57,828 nucleotides of DNA from Nocardioides luteus (GTDB lineage: Bacteria > Actinomycetota > Actinomycetes > Propionibacteriales > Nocardioidaceae), in the NCBI RefSeq assembly GCF_014648595.1, contig NZ_BMRK01000025.1, positions 1 to 57,828 on the forward strand, in the 5' to 3' direction. Positions 43,118 through 50,386 of this stretch are shown in pieces. The position numbers and the translations under genes are program-made. The notes under the pieces are model-generated. The model made no database searches. It saw only the letters and a program-made list of their open reading frames with translations, and was not told the origin of the DNA. Numbering within the stretch: the stretch's first letter is position 1; the number at the start of each line of letters is the position of its first letter.

Positions 43118-43473
43118 CCCTGACGCTCGGCGCCATCAGCTTCGACTGCTCCGACGCGCTGCGTACCGCCACCTTCTGGTCCCACGTGCTCGAGCGCCCG
43201 CTCGACGAGGGCAGCACCGAGGAGTTCAGCTCCATCGGGCTCAAGCAGCCCACGCCGGGTGCGGAGGCCTGGCTGTTCGCGCGGGTGCCTGAGGCGCGGC
43301 AGGTGAAGAACCGCGCCCACCCCGACCTCGTCGCCGATGATCGTGACGCTGAGGTCGCTCGGCTGGTCGGGCTGGGTGCGACTGCTCTGGACGAGCATGA
43401 CGAGATCGGGATCCGGTGGACCGTCTTGCGGGATGTCGAGGGGAACGAGTTCTGCGTGTCTGCTGATCACTGA
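43114..43473 (+). CDS. VOC-family (glyoxalase/bleomycin resistance-like) protein
   Basis: A 119-residue protein with the paired beta-alpha-beta-beta-beta fold of the VOC superfamily. 'LGAISFDCSDALRTATFWSHVL' is the first module and 'RTVLRDVEGNEFCVS'-like 'WTVLRDVEGNEFCVS' closes the second with the metal-site glutamate. It is translationally coupled to the MerR regulator, which suggests that it binds or detoxifies the regulator's ligand. Enzymatic activity cannot be told from a binding role. Confidence 0.88.
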   Translation: MTLTLGAISFDCSDALRTATFWSHVLERPLDEGSTEEFSSIGLKQPTPGAEAWLFARVPEARQVKNRAHPDLVADDRDAEVARLVGLGATALDEHDEIGIRWTVLRDVEGNEFCVSADH

Positions 43474-43474
43474 G

Positions 43475-43537
43475 GGGTCTCGACAAGCTCGACCTCCGGT
43501 GGGGCGGGCGGGTCTCGACAGGCTCGACCTCCGGAGG
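43475..43537. repeat. Two dispersed repeat copies
   Basis: GGTCTCGACAAGCTCGACC with CTCCGGTGGGGCGGG (from about 43477), and a second copy with AGG in place of AAG (from about 43510). They lie between the convergent VOC and Crp-type genes. The CTCCGGTGGGGCGG context matches the copy within the CopC-CopD gene at 50419. Confidence 0.9.
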
Positions 43538-43542
43538 ATCAG

Positions 43543-44223
43543 TCAGCCGGCTCGGCGGACGATGCGCTCCATGTCGGTGATGATCACGCCGCGGGACTCG
43601 AGCTTGACCCAGCCCTTGGCGGCGAAGTCGGCGAGGGCCTTGTTGACGGTCTCTCGCGCGGCGCCGACGAGCTGGGCGAGCTCTTCCTGCGTCAGGTCGT
43701 GGCGTACGCGGAGGCCTTCGTCGGTCTCCTGGCCGAACCGCTCCGCGAGGTCGAGGAGCGCCTTCGCCACTCGGCGGGGAGCGTCGGCGAAGACGAGGTC
43801 GCCGATCACGTCGTTGGCCTTGCGCAGGCGGCCGGAGAGCAGCGCGAGCAGGCCGCGGGTCACGCTCGGGCGGCCGTCGAGCCAGGTCAGCAGGTCGTCG
43901 TGGCTGAGCGAGGCGAGCTCCACCTGGTCGGTGACGGCGGTGACCGTCGAGGAGCGGAGGCCCGGGTCGAAGAGCGAGAGCTCACCGAAGACCTGGCCCG
44001 GGCCGAGGATGGCCAGCACGCTGTCCTGACCGGTGGACGAGGCGCGGCTCAGCTTCACCTTGCCCGAGGTCACGGCGTAGAGCCGGTCGGCGGCGTCTCC
44101 CTCGTGGAACAGCACCTGGCCACGCTTGATGGTGTCCTGGCGCATCATCGCGAGCACGGCCGACATCGACTCGTCGTCCAGCTCGCTGAAAAGCGGTGCG
44201 TGCCGGAGCACGTCTTGATCCAT
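43543..44223 (-). CDS. Crp/Fnr-family transcriptional regulator
   Basis: A 226-residue regulator. The cyclic-nucleotide-binding domain (about 10-120) has 'GDAADRLYAVTSGKVKLSR' and the phosphate-binding cassette 'FGELSLFDPGLRSSTVTA', with Arg and Ser/Thr at cAMP-contact positions. The winged helix (about 150-220) has 'LTQEELAQLVGAARETVNKALADFAAKGWV'. Length and sequence fit the actinobacterial Crp/GlxR group, a global regulator of carbon use. It begins at an ATG; its neighbours are unrelated, as expected. Confidence 0.93.
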   Translation of the reverse strand: MDQDVLRHAPLFSELDDESMSAVLAMMRQDTIKRGQVLFHEGDAADRLYAVTSGKVKLSRASSTGQDSVLAILGPGQVFGELSLFDPGLRSSTVTAVTDQVELASLSHDDLLTWLDGRPSVTRGLLALLSGRLRKANDVIGDLVFADAPRRVAKALLDLAERFGQETDEGLRVRHDLTQEELAQLVGAARETVNKALADFAAKGWVKLESRGVIITDMERIVRRAG

Positions 44224-44333
44224 TGTTCAGCCGCTCCTGTCGTCGTTTGGCCGAACTCCCAGCGTACTGAGTCGGAGGGGCTGGGCTGGCTTGTAGGAGT
44301 GCGTTGTTCGCCACAGTCGGTGTTCCGGTGAGG

Positions 44334-44378
44334 GTGGTCTCGACAAGCTCGACCACCGGAGACCAGCTCGACCACCGG
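44334..44378. repeat. Dispersed repeat copy with partial second copy
   Basis: GGTGGTCTCGACAAGCTCG with ACCACCGG (from about 44335), then a shortened copy AGCTCGACCACCGG. They lie between the GDSL esterase stop and the Crp gene start. Confidence 0.85.
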
Positions 44379-44389
44379 TGATCCCCGGA

Positions 44390-45544
44390 CTAGGCGAAGG
44401 GGTTGGTCTCTCCGAAGGCCAGGCGGGCGAAGCGGGTGGCGATCAGGTCGTGGGTGGCGGCGTCGGGGTGGAGGTTGTCGGGCAGGGGGCGGGCGGTGGC
44501 GTCGGCGGGGCCGTAGAGGTCCAGGCCGTCCAGGTGGTGGAGGTGGGGATCGGTTGGCTGGCGGGTGGCGACGATCGAGGCGAGCTGGTCGCGGATCACC
44601 TTCAGGCTGAGCTTGCCGCCGGCGACCTCGGCGGGGTCACCGGTGGCGATGAAGCGGACCTCGCCGGCCGCGAGGGCCTCCGGGTCGAAGGCGCCGGGGC
44701 CGGGGGTGTCCTCATGGATCGCGCAGTGGATCGGGCCGACGACGAGGAGCGGCTTGTCGGGGTGGCCGTCGCGGATCGTGTCGAGGAACCCGTGGACCGC
44801 GTGGCCGAAGGCGCGCTGGCGCATCAGGTCGGCGTTGACGATGTTGATGCCGATCTTGACGCTGAGGATGTCGGCGTCGGTGTCGCGCATCGCGCGGGCG
44901 ACGTACGGGTCGAGCAGGGCGCTGCCGGAGAAGCCGAGGTTGACCAGCTCGACGTCACCCTTCGCCGCGGCCAGCGCGGTCCAGGTGGTGCTGGGGCTGG
45001 CGGCGTTGGAGCCCTGGCTGATCGAGCTGCCGTGGTGGAGCCACACCCGCCGCTCTCCCATCGCGACCGGCTCGATCGGCCCGTCGGTGCGCAGCGCGAC
45101 CAGCTCGACGCGCTCGTAGTGCGGCAGCCACAGCTCGACGCGCTTGTCGCGGGCGGGCAGGTCGGCGAAGCGTACGGTGCCGACCGGACCGGGCTCGAGC
45201 TCGCTCTGCCCGGTGGCGAGGTCGGCGCGCAGCACGTCGCCGCCGGTGGTGGCCGCCTGGCCGACGAGCTCGCCGTCGACCAGCAGGTCCACCATCCCGT
45301 CGGGCCGGTCGGGCACCCCGACGATGACGCTGCGGGTGCGGATCAGGTCGAGCTCGACCACTGTCGCGGGCGTGCGGAAGACCAGGCGTACGCCCGAGGG
45401 CTGTGCCTCGACGGAGAGCAGCTGCGGGTCGGTGCACTGTGCGCGAGCCGCCGGAGCCAGCCGGTGCGGGAGCCAGCCCCGCTCCGTGGGCGCCACCTCG
45501 GCGGCACCGTGGATGAGCCCCGGGTCGAGCCGATGGTCCCACAT
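44390..45544 (-). CDS. SGNH/GDSL-family hydrolase
   Basis: A 384-residue protein without signal peptide. The N-terminal part (about 1-160) is a beta-rich domain with 'VRLVFRTPATVVELDLIRT' and 'VDLLVDGELVGQ', as in two-domain GDSL esterases of the carbohydrate esterase type. The catalytic domain follows: nucleophile in 'HHGSSISQG' (Ser174 at the family position), oxyanion residues in 'VNLGFSGSALLDPYVA' and 'KIGINIVN', and the Asp/His pair in 'DNLHPDAATHDLIA'. The start is ATG 45544 with GAGAGAGG upstream. Likely substrates are acylated sugars or small esters. It is divergent from the flavin-dependent oxidoreductase gene. Confidence 0.85.
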   Translation of the reverse strand: MWDHRLDPGLIHGAAEVAPTERGWLPHRLAPAARAQCTDPQLLSVEAQPSGVRLVFRTPATVVELDLIRTRSVIVGVPDRPDGMVDLLVDGELVGQAATTGGDVLRADLATGQSELEPGPVGTVRFADLPARDKRVELWLPHYERVELVALRTDGPIEPVAMGERRVWLHHGSSISQGSNAASPSTTWTALAAAKGDVELVNLGFSGSALLDPYVARAMRDTDADILSVKIGINIVNADLMRQRAFGHAVHGFLDTIRDGHPDKPLLVVGPIHCAIHEDTPGPGAFDPEALAAGEVRFIATGDPAEVAGGKLSLKVIRDQLASIVATRQPTDPHLHHLDGLDLYGPADATARPLPDNLHPDAATHDLIATRFARLAFGETNPFA

Positions 45545-45625
45545 CACATTCGCACCTCTCTCTCGGCAAAGACATGCAAGCACGACACTGGGAAGGATCG
45601 GCGCCCCGGGATCGTTGAACCCGTC

Positions 45626-46717
45626 GTGAAGCTCTCGATGCTGGACCGGTCCCGGACCCGGGTGGGGTACGCGGAGGGCGCTGCGCTGACCCACACGATC
45701 GAGCGGGCGGTGGCCGCCGAGCGGCTCGGCTACCACCGGTTCTGGGTCGCCGAGCACCATGCCGTGCCGGGGATCGCCTCGGGCGCACCGCCTGTGCTGA
45801 TCGGCGCGCTCGGCGCCCACACCTCCACCATCCGGCTCGGCTCGGGCGGCGTGATGCTGCCCCACCACCAGCCGCTGGTCGTGGCCGAGCAGTTCCTCAT
45901 GCTCGACGCGCTCTACCCCGGCCGCATCGACCTCGGCCTGGGCCGCACCCTCGGCTTCACAGCGCCCGTACGCCGCGCGCTGCGCCAGGACGTCGACGAC
46001 CCGGACACCTTCGCCGAGGACATCGTCGAGCTCCGCGCCTACCTCGACCGCACCGCGCCCGTCACCGCCCGCCCGGCGGCCACGGGGACAATTCCCATGT
46101 TCGTGCTCGCGACCGGACGCGGCGTCGCGCTGGCCGCCGAGCTCGGGCTGCCGGTCGTCGTCGGCGGTCCGGTGCTGGACAGCCCGCGGCTGGACGAGGT
46201 GCTCGGGGCGTACCGTCAGGACTTCCGACCGTCGACCCGAGCCGAAGCACCCTCGGTCGCGATCTCGGCCGACATCCTCGTCGCGGACACCGACGCCGAG
46301 GCCGCCGACCTCGCGCTCCCCGAAGCCTGGGCGATGGCCCGGTCTCGGCAGACCGGCGAGTTCGGCCCGCTGGAGCCGGTCGCCGCCATCCGCGACCAGA
46401 CCTGGACCAACCAGCTCCGTGAGCGGGTCGAGGCGCACCTCGCGCGCACCACCGCCGGCTCCCCCCAGACGGTGCGGCGCCGCCTCGACGAGCTGGCCGA
46501 ACGCACTGGCGCCGACGAGCTCATCGCCTTCACCTCGACCTACGACCGCGACGCCCAGCTCGCCTCCGACGCGGCGCTGGCCGAGATCATGACCGGGGTT
46601 TCCGACCCGGAGCTAGTGGTCAGCGTGTGGGCCGCGTCCAGCAGCAGGCGGCCGAGCTCCTGCTGGCGCGGGGGCGCGAGTCGGGCCTCGATGCCGGTGA
46701 GGCTGAGCGCTCCGTAG
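45626..46717 (+). CDS. LLM-class flavin-dependent oxidoreductase
   Basis: A 363-residue luciferase-like monooxygenase-family protein. 'LSMLDRSRTRVGY', 'AAERLGYHRFWVAEHHAVPGIASGAPPVLIGALGAHTSTIRLGSGGVMLPHHQPLVVAEQFLMLDALYPGRIDLGLGR' is characteristic, with the FMN-contact His-His. It oxidises an unknown substrate with FMN or F420. The family normally ends near 'ALAEIM'; here about 45 further residues of unusual, Ser/Arg-rich composition run antisense into the IclR gene. The start is GTG 45626 without a strong ribosome binding site. Loss of the true stop is likely. Confidence 0.85.
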   Translation: MKLSMLDRSRTRVGYAEGAALTHTIERAVAAERLGYHRFWVAEHHAVPGIASGAPPVLIGALGAHTSTIRLGSGGVMLPHHQPLVVAEQFLMLDALYPGRIDLGLGRTLGFTAPVRRALRQDVDDPDTFAEDIVELRAYLDRTAPVTARPAATGTIPMFVLATGRGVALAAELGLPVVVGGPVLDSPRLDEVLGAYRQDFRPSTRAEAPSVAISADILVADTDAEAADLALPEAWAMARSRQTGEFGPLEPVAAIRDQTWTNQLRERVEAHLARTTAGSPQTVRRRLDELAERTGADELIAFTSTYDRDAQLASDAALAEIMTGVSDPELVVSVWAASSSRRPSSCWRGGASRASMPVRLSAP

Positions 46718-47385
46718 GGCTGGCCGTGGGCGTCGAAGACCGCGGCGCCGAGACCCCAGCTGCCGACGACGATCAGCCCCGGGTTGACCGCGAAGCCGAG
46801 CTCGCGGGTGGCGGCGACGCGCTCGCGCAGAGCATCAGCGGAGTGGTCCGAACCGTAGGCGGGGACCAGGTCGGTGCGGGCCAGGTAGGCCTCGCGGCGC
46901 GACTCCGGCAGGAACGCCAGGATCGCCAGGCCGGCCGAGGCGACGCCGAGCGGGAACCGGATGCCCTCGTGGAGCACGTGCGAGCGGATCGGGAAGGAGC
47001 CGTCCTCGCGCAGCACGCAGACGGTCTCGTCTCCGCGGCGGATCGAGAAGAAGGCGCTCTCCCCCGTCTCCCGGGCCAGACGCAGCACCGCCGAGCGAGC
47101 GGCCGGGGTGATGTCGTGGCGGGTCGTGGCGGCGGCGCCGAGCAGGAAGCACTCCGGGCCCAGGTGCCAGGCGCCGGTGGTGTTGTCGCGCTCGACCAGC
47201 CCCTCCTCCTGGAGCGTGCTGAGCAGCCGGTGGGCGGTGGGCCGCGGGATGGACGCGGTCGTGGCGAGGTGGGTGGTGGTGGCGCCCTCCGGCTCGCGTG
47301 CGGCGAGCAGCCGCAGCAGGTGGGCGCTGCGGCGGATCACGCTGGGCTGACCAGTGGGCTGGTGCGCCTCGGGAGCAGATGCCAT
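46540..47385 (-). CDS. IclR-family transcriptional regulator (PcaR-like)
   Basis: A 281-residue regulator. The winged helix (about 16-75) has 'SVIRRSAHLLRLLAAREPEGATTTHLATTASIPRPTAHRLLSTLQEEGLV'. The effector domain has 'RFPLGVASAGLAILAFL' and 'GLIVVGSWGLGAAVFDAHGQPYGALSLTG'. It is divergent from the CoA-transferase genes and has a dyad at 47405-47419, so control of 3-oxoadipate-type catabolism is likely. Its last 25 residues ('SGSETPVMISASAASEASW') lie opposite the end of the oxidoreductase gene. The ATG at 47385 is used; longer frames upstream look non-coding. Confidence 0.87.
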   Translation of the reverse strand: MASAPEAHQPTGQPSVIRRSAHLLRLLAAREPEGATTTHLATTASIPRPTAHRLLSTLQEEGLVERDNTTGAWHLGPECFLLGAAATTRHDITPAARSAVLRLARETGESAFFSIRRGDETVCVLREDGSFPIRSHVLHEGIRFPLGVASAGLAILAFLPESRREAYLARTDLVPAYGSDHSADALRERVAATRELGFAVNPGLIVVGSWGLGAAVFDAHGQPYGALSLTGIEARLAPPRQQELGRLLLDAAHTLTTSSGSETPVMISASAASEASWASRS

Positions 47386-47404
47386 GAGACGTACGATATG
47401 CGAC

Positions 47405-47419
47405 GTCCGCTGAGTGGAC
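47405..47419. promoter_or_regulatory. IclR operator dyad
   Basis: GTCCGCTGAGTGGAC is an inverted repeat with six of seven arm positions complementary. It lies 20 bases before the IclR start and about 95 bases before the CoA-transferase operon. The 15-base odd-centred symmetry is common for IclR-type operators. Confidence 0.7.
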
Positions 47420-47513
47420 GCCGATGTCTCAGCGAGGTCGATCAACGAAAGATCCAGCGTGAACTCGCGCTCATCTATTGACCGATCGACCGTCCGATCC
47501 TTGACTAGAGCCC

Positions 47514-48278
47514 ATGGACAAGGTCATCTCCTCAGCCGCCGAGGCGGTCGCGGACATCCCGAACGGAGCGACCCTCACGGTCGGCGGCTTCGGGCTGTGC
47601 GGCATCCCTTCGGTGCTCATCAATGCTCTGCTCGAGGCCGGTACGACCGACCTCGAGGTGGTCTCCAACAACGCCGGTGTCGACGACTGGGGCCTGGGCC
47701 TGCTGCTCGGCGCCGGCCGCCTGCGCCGGGTCGTCGCCTCGTACGTCGGTGAGAACAAGGAGTTCGCGCGGCAGTACCTCTCCGGTGACCTCGAGGTCGA
47801 GCTGAACCCGCAGGGCACGCTCGCCGAGCGGATGCGCGCGGGCGGCTCCGGCATCGCCGCGTTCTACACCCGCACCGGCGTCGGCACGCAGGTCGCGCAG
47901 GGCGGGCTGCCGTGGAAGTACGACGACGCCGGCAACGTCATCAAGACTTCCCCCGAGAAGCCGGTGATGACCTTCGAGACGCCGGAGGGTGAGCGCGAGT
48001 TCGTGCTCGAGGAGGCCATCGTCTCCGACTTCGGCATCGTCCGCGCGTGGAAGGGCGACCGCCACGGCAACCTCGTCTTCAAGGACTCCGCGCGCAACTT
48101 CAACCCGCTCGCCGCGATGGCCGGCCGGATCACGGTCGCCGAGGTCGAGGAGCTCGTCGAGCCCGGCGAGCTCGAGCCCAACGACATCCACCTTCCGGGC
48201 GTCTACGTGCACCGGGTGGTGCCGTTGACCCCGGAGCAGGCCGCCGAGAAGCGGATCGAGAAGAGGACGGTGCGCTGA
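47514..48278 (+). CDS. pcaI: 3-oxoacid (3-oxoadipate) CoA-transferase subunit A
   Basis: A 254-residue alpha subunit of a family I CoA-transferase. The CoA-binding '[21 protein letters not shown]' (about 22-42) and '[14 protein letters not shown]', 'SYVGENKEF', '[27 protein letters not shown]' are the family motifs. With subunit B it moves CoA from succinyl-CoA to 3-oxoadipate or acetoacetate. The divergent IclR regulator favours the 3-oxoadipate assignment (PcaI), but ScoA-type acetoacetate activity cannot be excluded. Two bases separate its stop and the next start. Confidence 0.88.
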   Translation: MDKVISSAAEAVADIPNGATLTVGGFGLCGIPSVLINALLEAGTTDLEVVSNNAGVDDWGLGLLLGAGRLRRVVASYVGENKEFARQYLSGDLEVELNPQGTLAERMRAGGSGIAAFYTRTGVGTQVAQGGLPWKYDDAGNVIKTSPEKPVMTFETPEGEREFVLEEAIVSDFGIVRAWKGDRHGNLVFKDSARNFNPLAAMAGRITVAEVEELVEPGELEPNDIHLPGVYVHRVVPLTPEQAAEKRIEKRTVR

Positions 48279-48279
48279 C

Positions 48280-48909
48280 ATGCCGTGGACACGTGAAGAG
48301 ATGGCCGCCCGCGCCGCAGCGGAGCTGCACGACGGCGACTACGTCAACCTCGGCATCGGGCTCCCGACGCTGGTACCCAACTACGTCCCCGACGACGTCG
48401 AGCTGGTGCTGCAGAGCGAGAACGGCATCCTCGGCACCGGCGCCTACCCCACCGAGGACGCGGTCGACCCCGACCTGATCAACGCGGGCAAGGAGACGGT
48501 GACCGTACGCAAGGGCGCGAGCTTCTTCGACTCCGCGATGAGCTTCGGGATGATCCGCTCCGGCAAGATCGATGCCGCGATCCTGGGCGCCATGCAGGTC
48601 TCCGCCGCCGGCGACCTGGCCAACTGGATGATCCCCGGCAAGATGGTCAAGGGCATGGGCGGCGCGATGGACCTCGTCCACGGCGCGAAGAAGGTCGTCG
48701 TGCTGATGGAGCACGTCGCCCGCGACGGCTCCTACAAGATCGTGGAGGAGTGCTCGCTGCCCTACACCGGCCTCGGCGTGGTGCAGCGCATCATCACCGA
48801 CCTGTGCGTCCTCGACGTCACCCCCGAGGGCCTGCGCCTGGTCGAGCTCGCGCCGGGCGTCACCGAGGCTGAGGTCGCGGAGAAGACCGAGCCGAGGGTG
48901 ATCACCTGA
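48280..48909 (+). CDS. pcaJ: 3-oxoacid (3-oxoadipate) CoA-transferase subunit B
   Basis: A 209-residue beta subunit. The catalytic glutamate is in 'LQSENGILG' (Glu47), which forms the CoA thioester. '[16 protein letters not shown]', '[31 protein letters not shown]' and '[23 protein letters not shown]' are conserved in this family. It is co-transcribed with subunit A. No other beta-ketoadipate gene, such as the thiolase, follows; a large hairpin ends the operon. Confidence 0.9.
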   Translation: MPWTREEMAARAAAELHDGDYVNLGIGLPTLVPNYVPDDVELVLQSENGILGTGAYPTEDAVDPDLINAGKETVTVRKGASFFDSAMSFGMIRSGKIDAAILGAMQVSAAGDLANWMIPGKMVKGMGGAMDLVHGAKKVVVLMEHVARDGSYKIVEECSLPYTGLGVVQRIITDLCVLDVTPEGLRLVELAPGVTEAEVAEKTEPRVIT

Positions 48910-48965
48910 CCCACCACCGACACGTCGATCTTTGACCGCGAGAGGTCGATCTTTGACGTCGAGGC

Positions 48966-49021
48966 GTCACGTACGCCGTCCGAGTGGTCACTTCGGTGGC
49001 GCCTCGGACGGCGTGAGTGAC
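48966..49021. terminator. Long inverted repeat after the CoA-transferase operon
   Basis: The arms 48966-48984 and 49003-49021 are complementary over 19 positions with two mismatches, including CGCCGTCCGAG with its complement. The loop is 18 bases. Around it are short direct repeats: TCGATCTTTGAC twice just before, and TGACGTCTCGGCGTC-type units two to three times just after (49017-49070). It probably ends the operon. Confidence 0.65.
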
Positions 49022-49083
49022 GTCTCGGCGTCGATTTCTGACGTCTCGGCGTCAGGTTCTGACTTCTCGGCGGGTCTGCTTGA

Positions 49084-49605
49084 ATGTGCGGTGTGGATTT
49101 GAGGGTGGTGCGGCCGACACGTGGGAGCGTGTGGCTGGCCCTGCTCGCGGCGGTGGAGATCACCACCGGCGCCAGCCTCGCCCACCTCGCCGGCGGCGGA
49201 ATGCTGCCGGACGCGTTGTGGCTGGTCACGACCGGATTCGCGGCCTTCGGTGCCGGCGTCGTGGTCCTGCAGCGACGGGTCGGGATCGGCCTGGGCGCGG
49301 CCCTCGCCGGAGCGGCACAGCTGGGGATGCACGAGGCCTTCGAGGCGTACGCAGCACCGGCCGCCCACGCCCACGGCAGCAGCGGCGGCGACTCCTCGAT
49401 GCTCGTCGCGCACGCGGCCGCCGCGGTGCTCACCGTCGCGGTCTGGCTGCTGCACCGCCGTGCCTGGCAGGTCATCTCGCGCACGCTGCCCACGCCGCGG
49501 ATCGCGATCGCCCTGCGGCTCCTCGTCAACGCTCAGCCGGTGGTGCCGCACACCGGCCTGTGGACCTACGTCGCTGCCGGCCGGGGGCCGCCGGTCCTCG
49601 CCTGA
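49084..49605 (+). CDS. Membrane protein of the copper cluster
   Basis: A 173-residue protein with about four membrane segments. A His/Ser/Gly-rich loop 'HEAFEAYAAPAAHAHGSSGGDSSMLVAHAAAA' (about 91-123) faces one side and contains five histidines that could bind metal. The ATG opens with 'MCGVDLRVVRP'. It stands 73 bases before the YcnI gene in the same direction, and similar membrane proteins precede YcnI and CopC-CopD in actinobacteria. A role in copper handling is an inference from context and histidine content. Confidence 0.75.
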   Translation: MCGVDLRVVRPTRGSVWLALLAAVEITTGASLAHLAGGGMLPDALWLVTTGFAAFGAGVVVLQRRVGIGLGAALAGAAQLGMHEAFEAYAAPAAHAHGSSGGDSSMLVAHAAAAVLTVAVWLLHRRAWQVISRTLPTPRIAIALRLLVNAQPVVPHTGLWTYVAAGRGPPVLA

Positions 49606-49678
49606 GGACCCGACCCCGACAACCGGGCAGCGCTCGAGCGTTGCCCGCCAGCAGACAACTCCACAGAAAGCATCGACC

Positions 49679-50386
49679 ATGTCTCGACGTACTCTCGCGC
49701 GCATCGGCGCGCCCGCCGCCGCTGCCGCGGCGGTCACCCTCCTCGTCGCCGCCCCCGCCTCCGCACACGTCACGGTCACCCCGACCGAGACGGCCGCGGG
49801 TGCGTACTCCGTGCTGACCTTCAGCGTCGGTCACGGCTGCGAGGGCTCCCCGACGAAGAAGGTCACCATCCAGGTGCCGGAGGGGATCAACACGGTCACC
49901 CCGACGCGCCAGCCGTTCTACGACGTCGAGGTCACCAAGGAGAAGCTCGACGAGCCGATCAAGGACGCCCACGGCAACGAGCTGACCGAGCGCGACGCCA
50001 CCGTCGTCTACACCGCGAAGACCCCGCTGCCCGACGGCCAGCGCGACGCCTTCGAGGTCTCCCTGCAGCTGCCGGAGGAGGAGGGCACCCTCGCCTTCCC
50101 GACCATCCAGACCTGCGAGAAGGGCGAGACCGCCTGGATCGAGGAGACCCCCGAGGGTGCCAGCGAGGAGCCGGAGAGCCCTGCTCCGGCCTTCGAGGTC
50201 ACGGCCGCCGAGGGTGGTGACGGGCACGGCGCTTCGGCAAGCTCCGACGAGAAGGCCGAGCCCGCCGCCGCGCAGAGCGAGAAGAGCGACGGCGACAACC
50301 TGTGGGGCGGCGTCGGTGCCGGCGCCGGGATCCTCGGTCTGATCGCGGGCTCCACCGCTCTCGCGCTGGGGCGTCGCAAGGCGTGA
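49679..50386 (+). CDS. ycnI: YcnI-family (DUF1775) copper-binding membrane-anchored protein
   Basis: A 235-residue exported protein. The signal peptide ends at 'APASA', leaving His30 as the first mature residue; YcnI proteins hold copper with this amino-terminal histidine. The DUF1775 beta-sandwich (about 30-150) has 'HVTVTPTETAAGAYSVLTFSVGHGCEGSPTKKV' and 'PFYDVEV'. An acidic, Ala/Glu-rich linker and one C-terminal membrane helix (about 205-230) follow. The ATG is four bases past a GCATCG. Its stop overlaps the CopC-CopD start (GTGA), so both belong to one operon. Confidence 0.92.
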   Translation: MSRRTLARIGAPAAAAAAVTLLVAAPASAHVTVTPTETAAGAYSVLTFSVGHGCEGSPTKKVTIQVPEGINTVTPTRQPFYDVEVTKEKLDEPIKDAHGNELTERDATVVYTAKTPLPDGQRDAFEVSLQLPEEEGTLAFPTIQTCEKGETAWIEETPEGASEEPESPAPAFEVTAAEGGDGHGASASSDEKAEPAAAQSEKSDGDNLWGGVGAGAGILGLIAGSTALALGRRKA

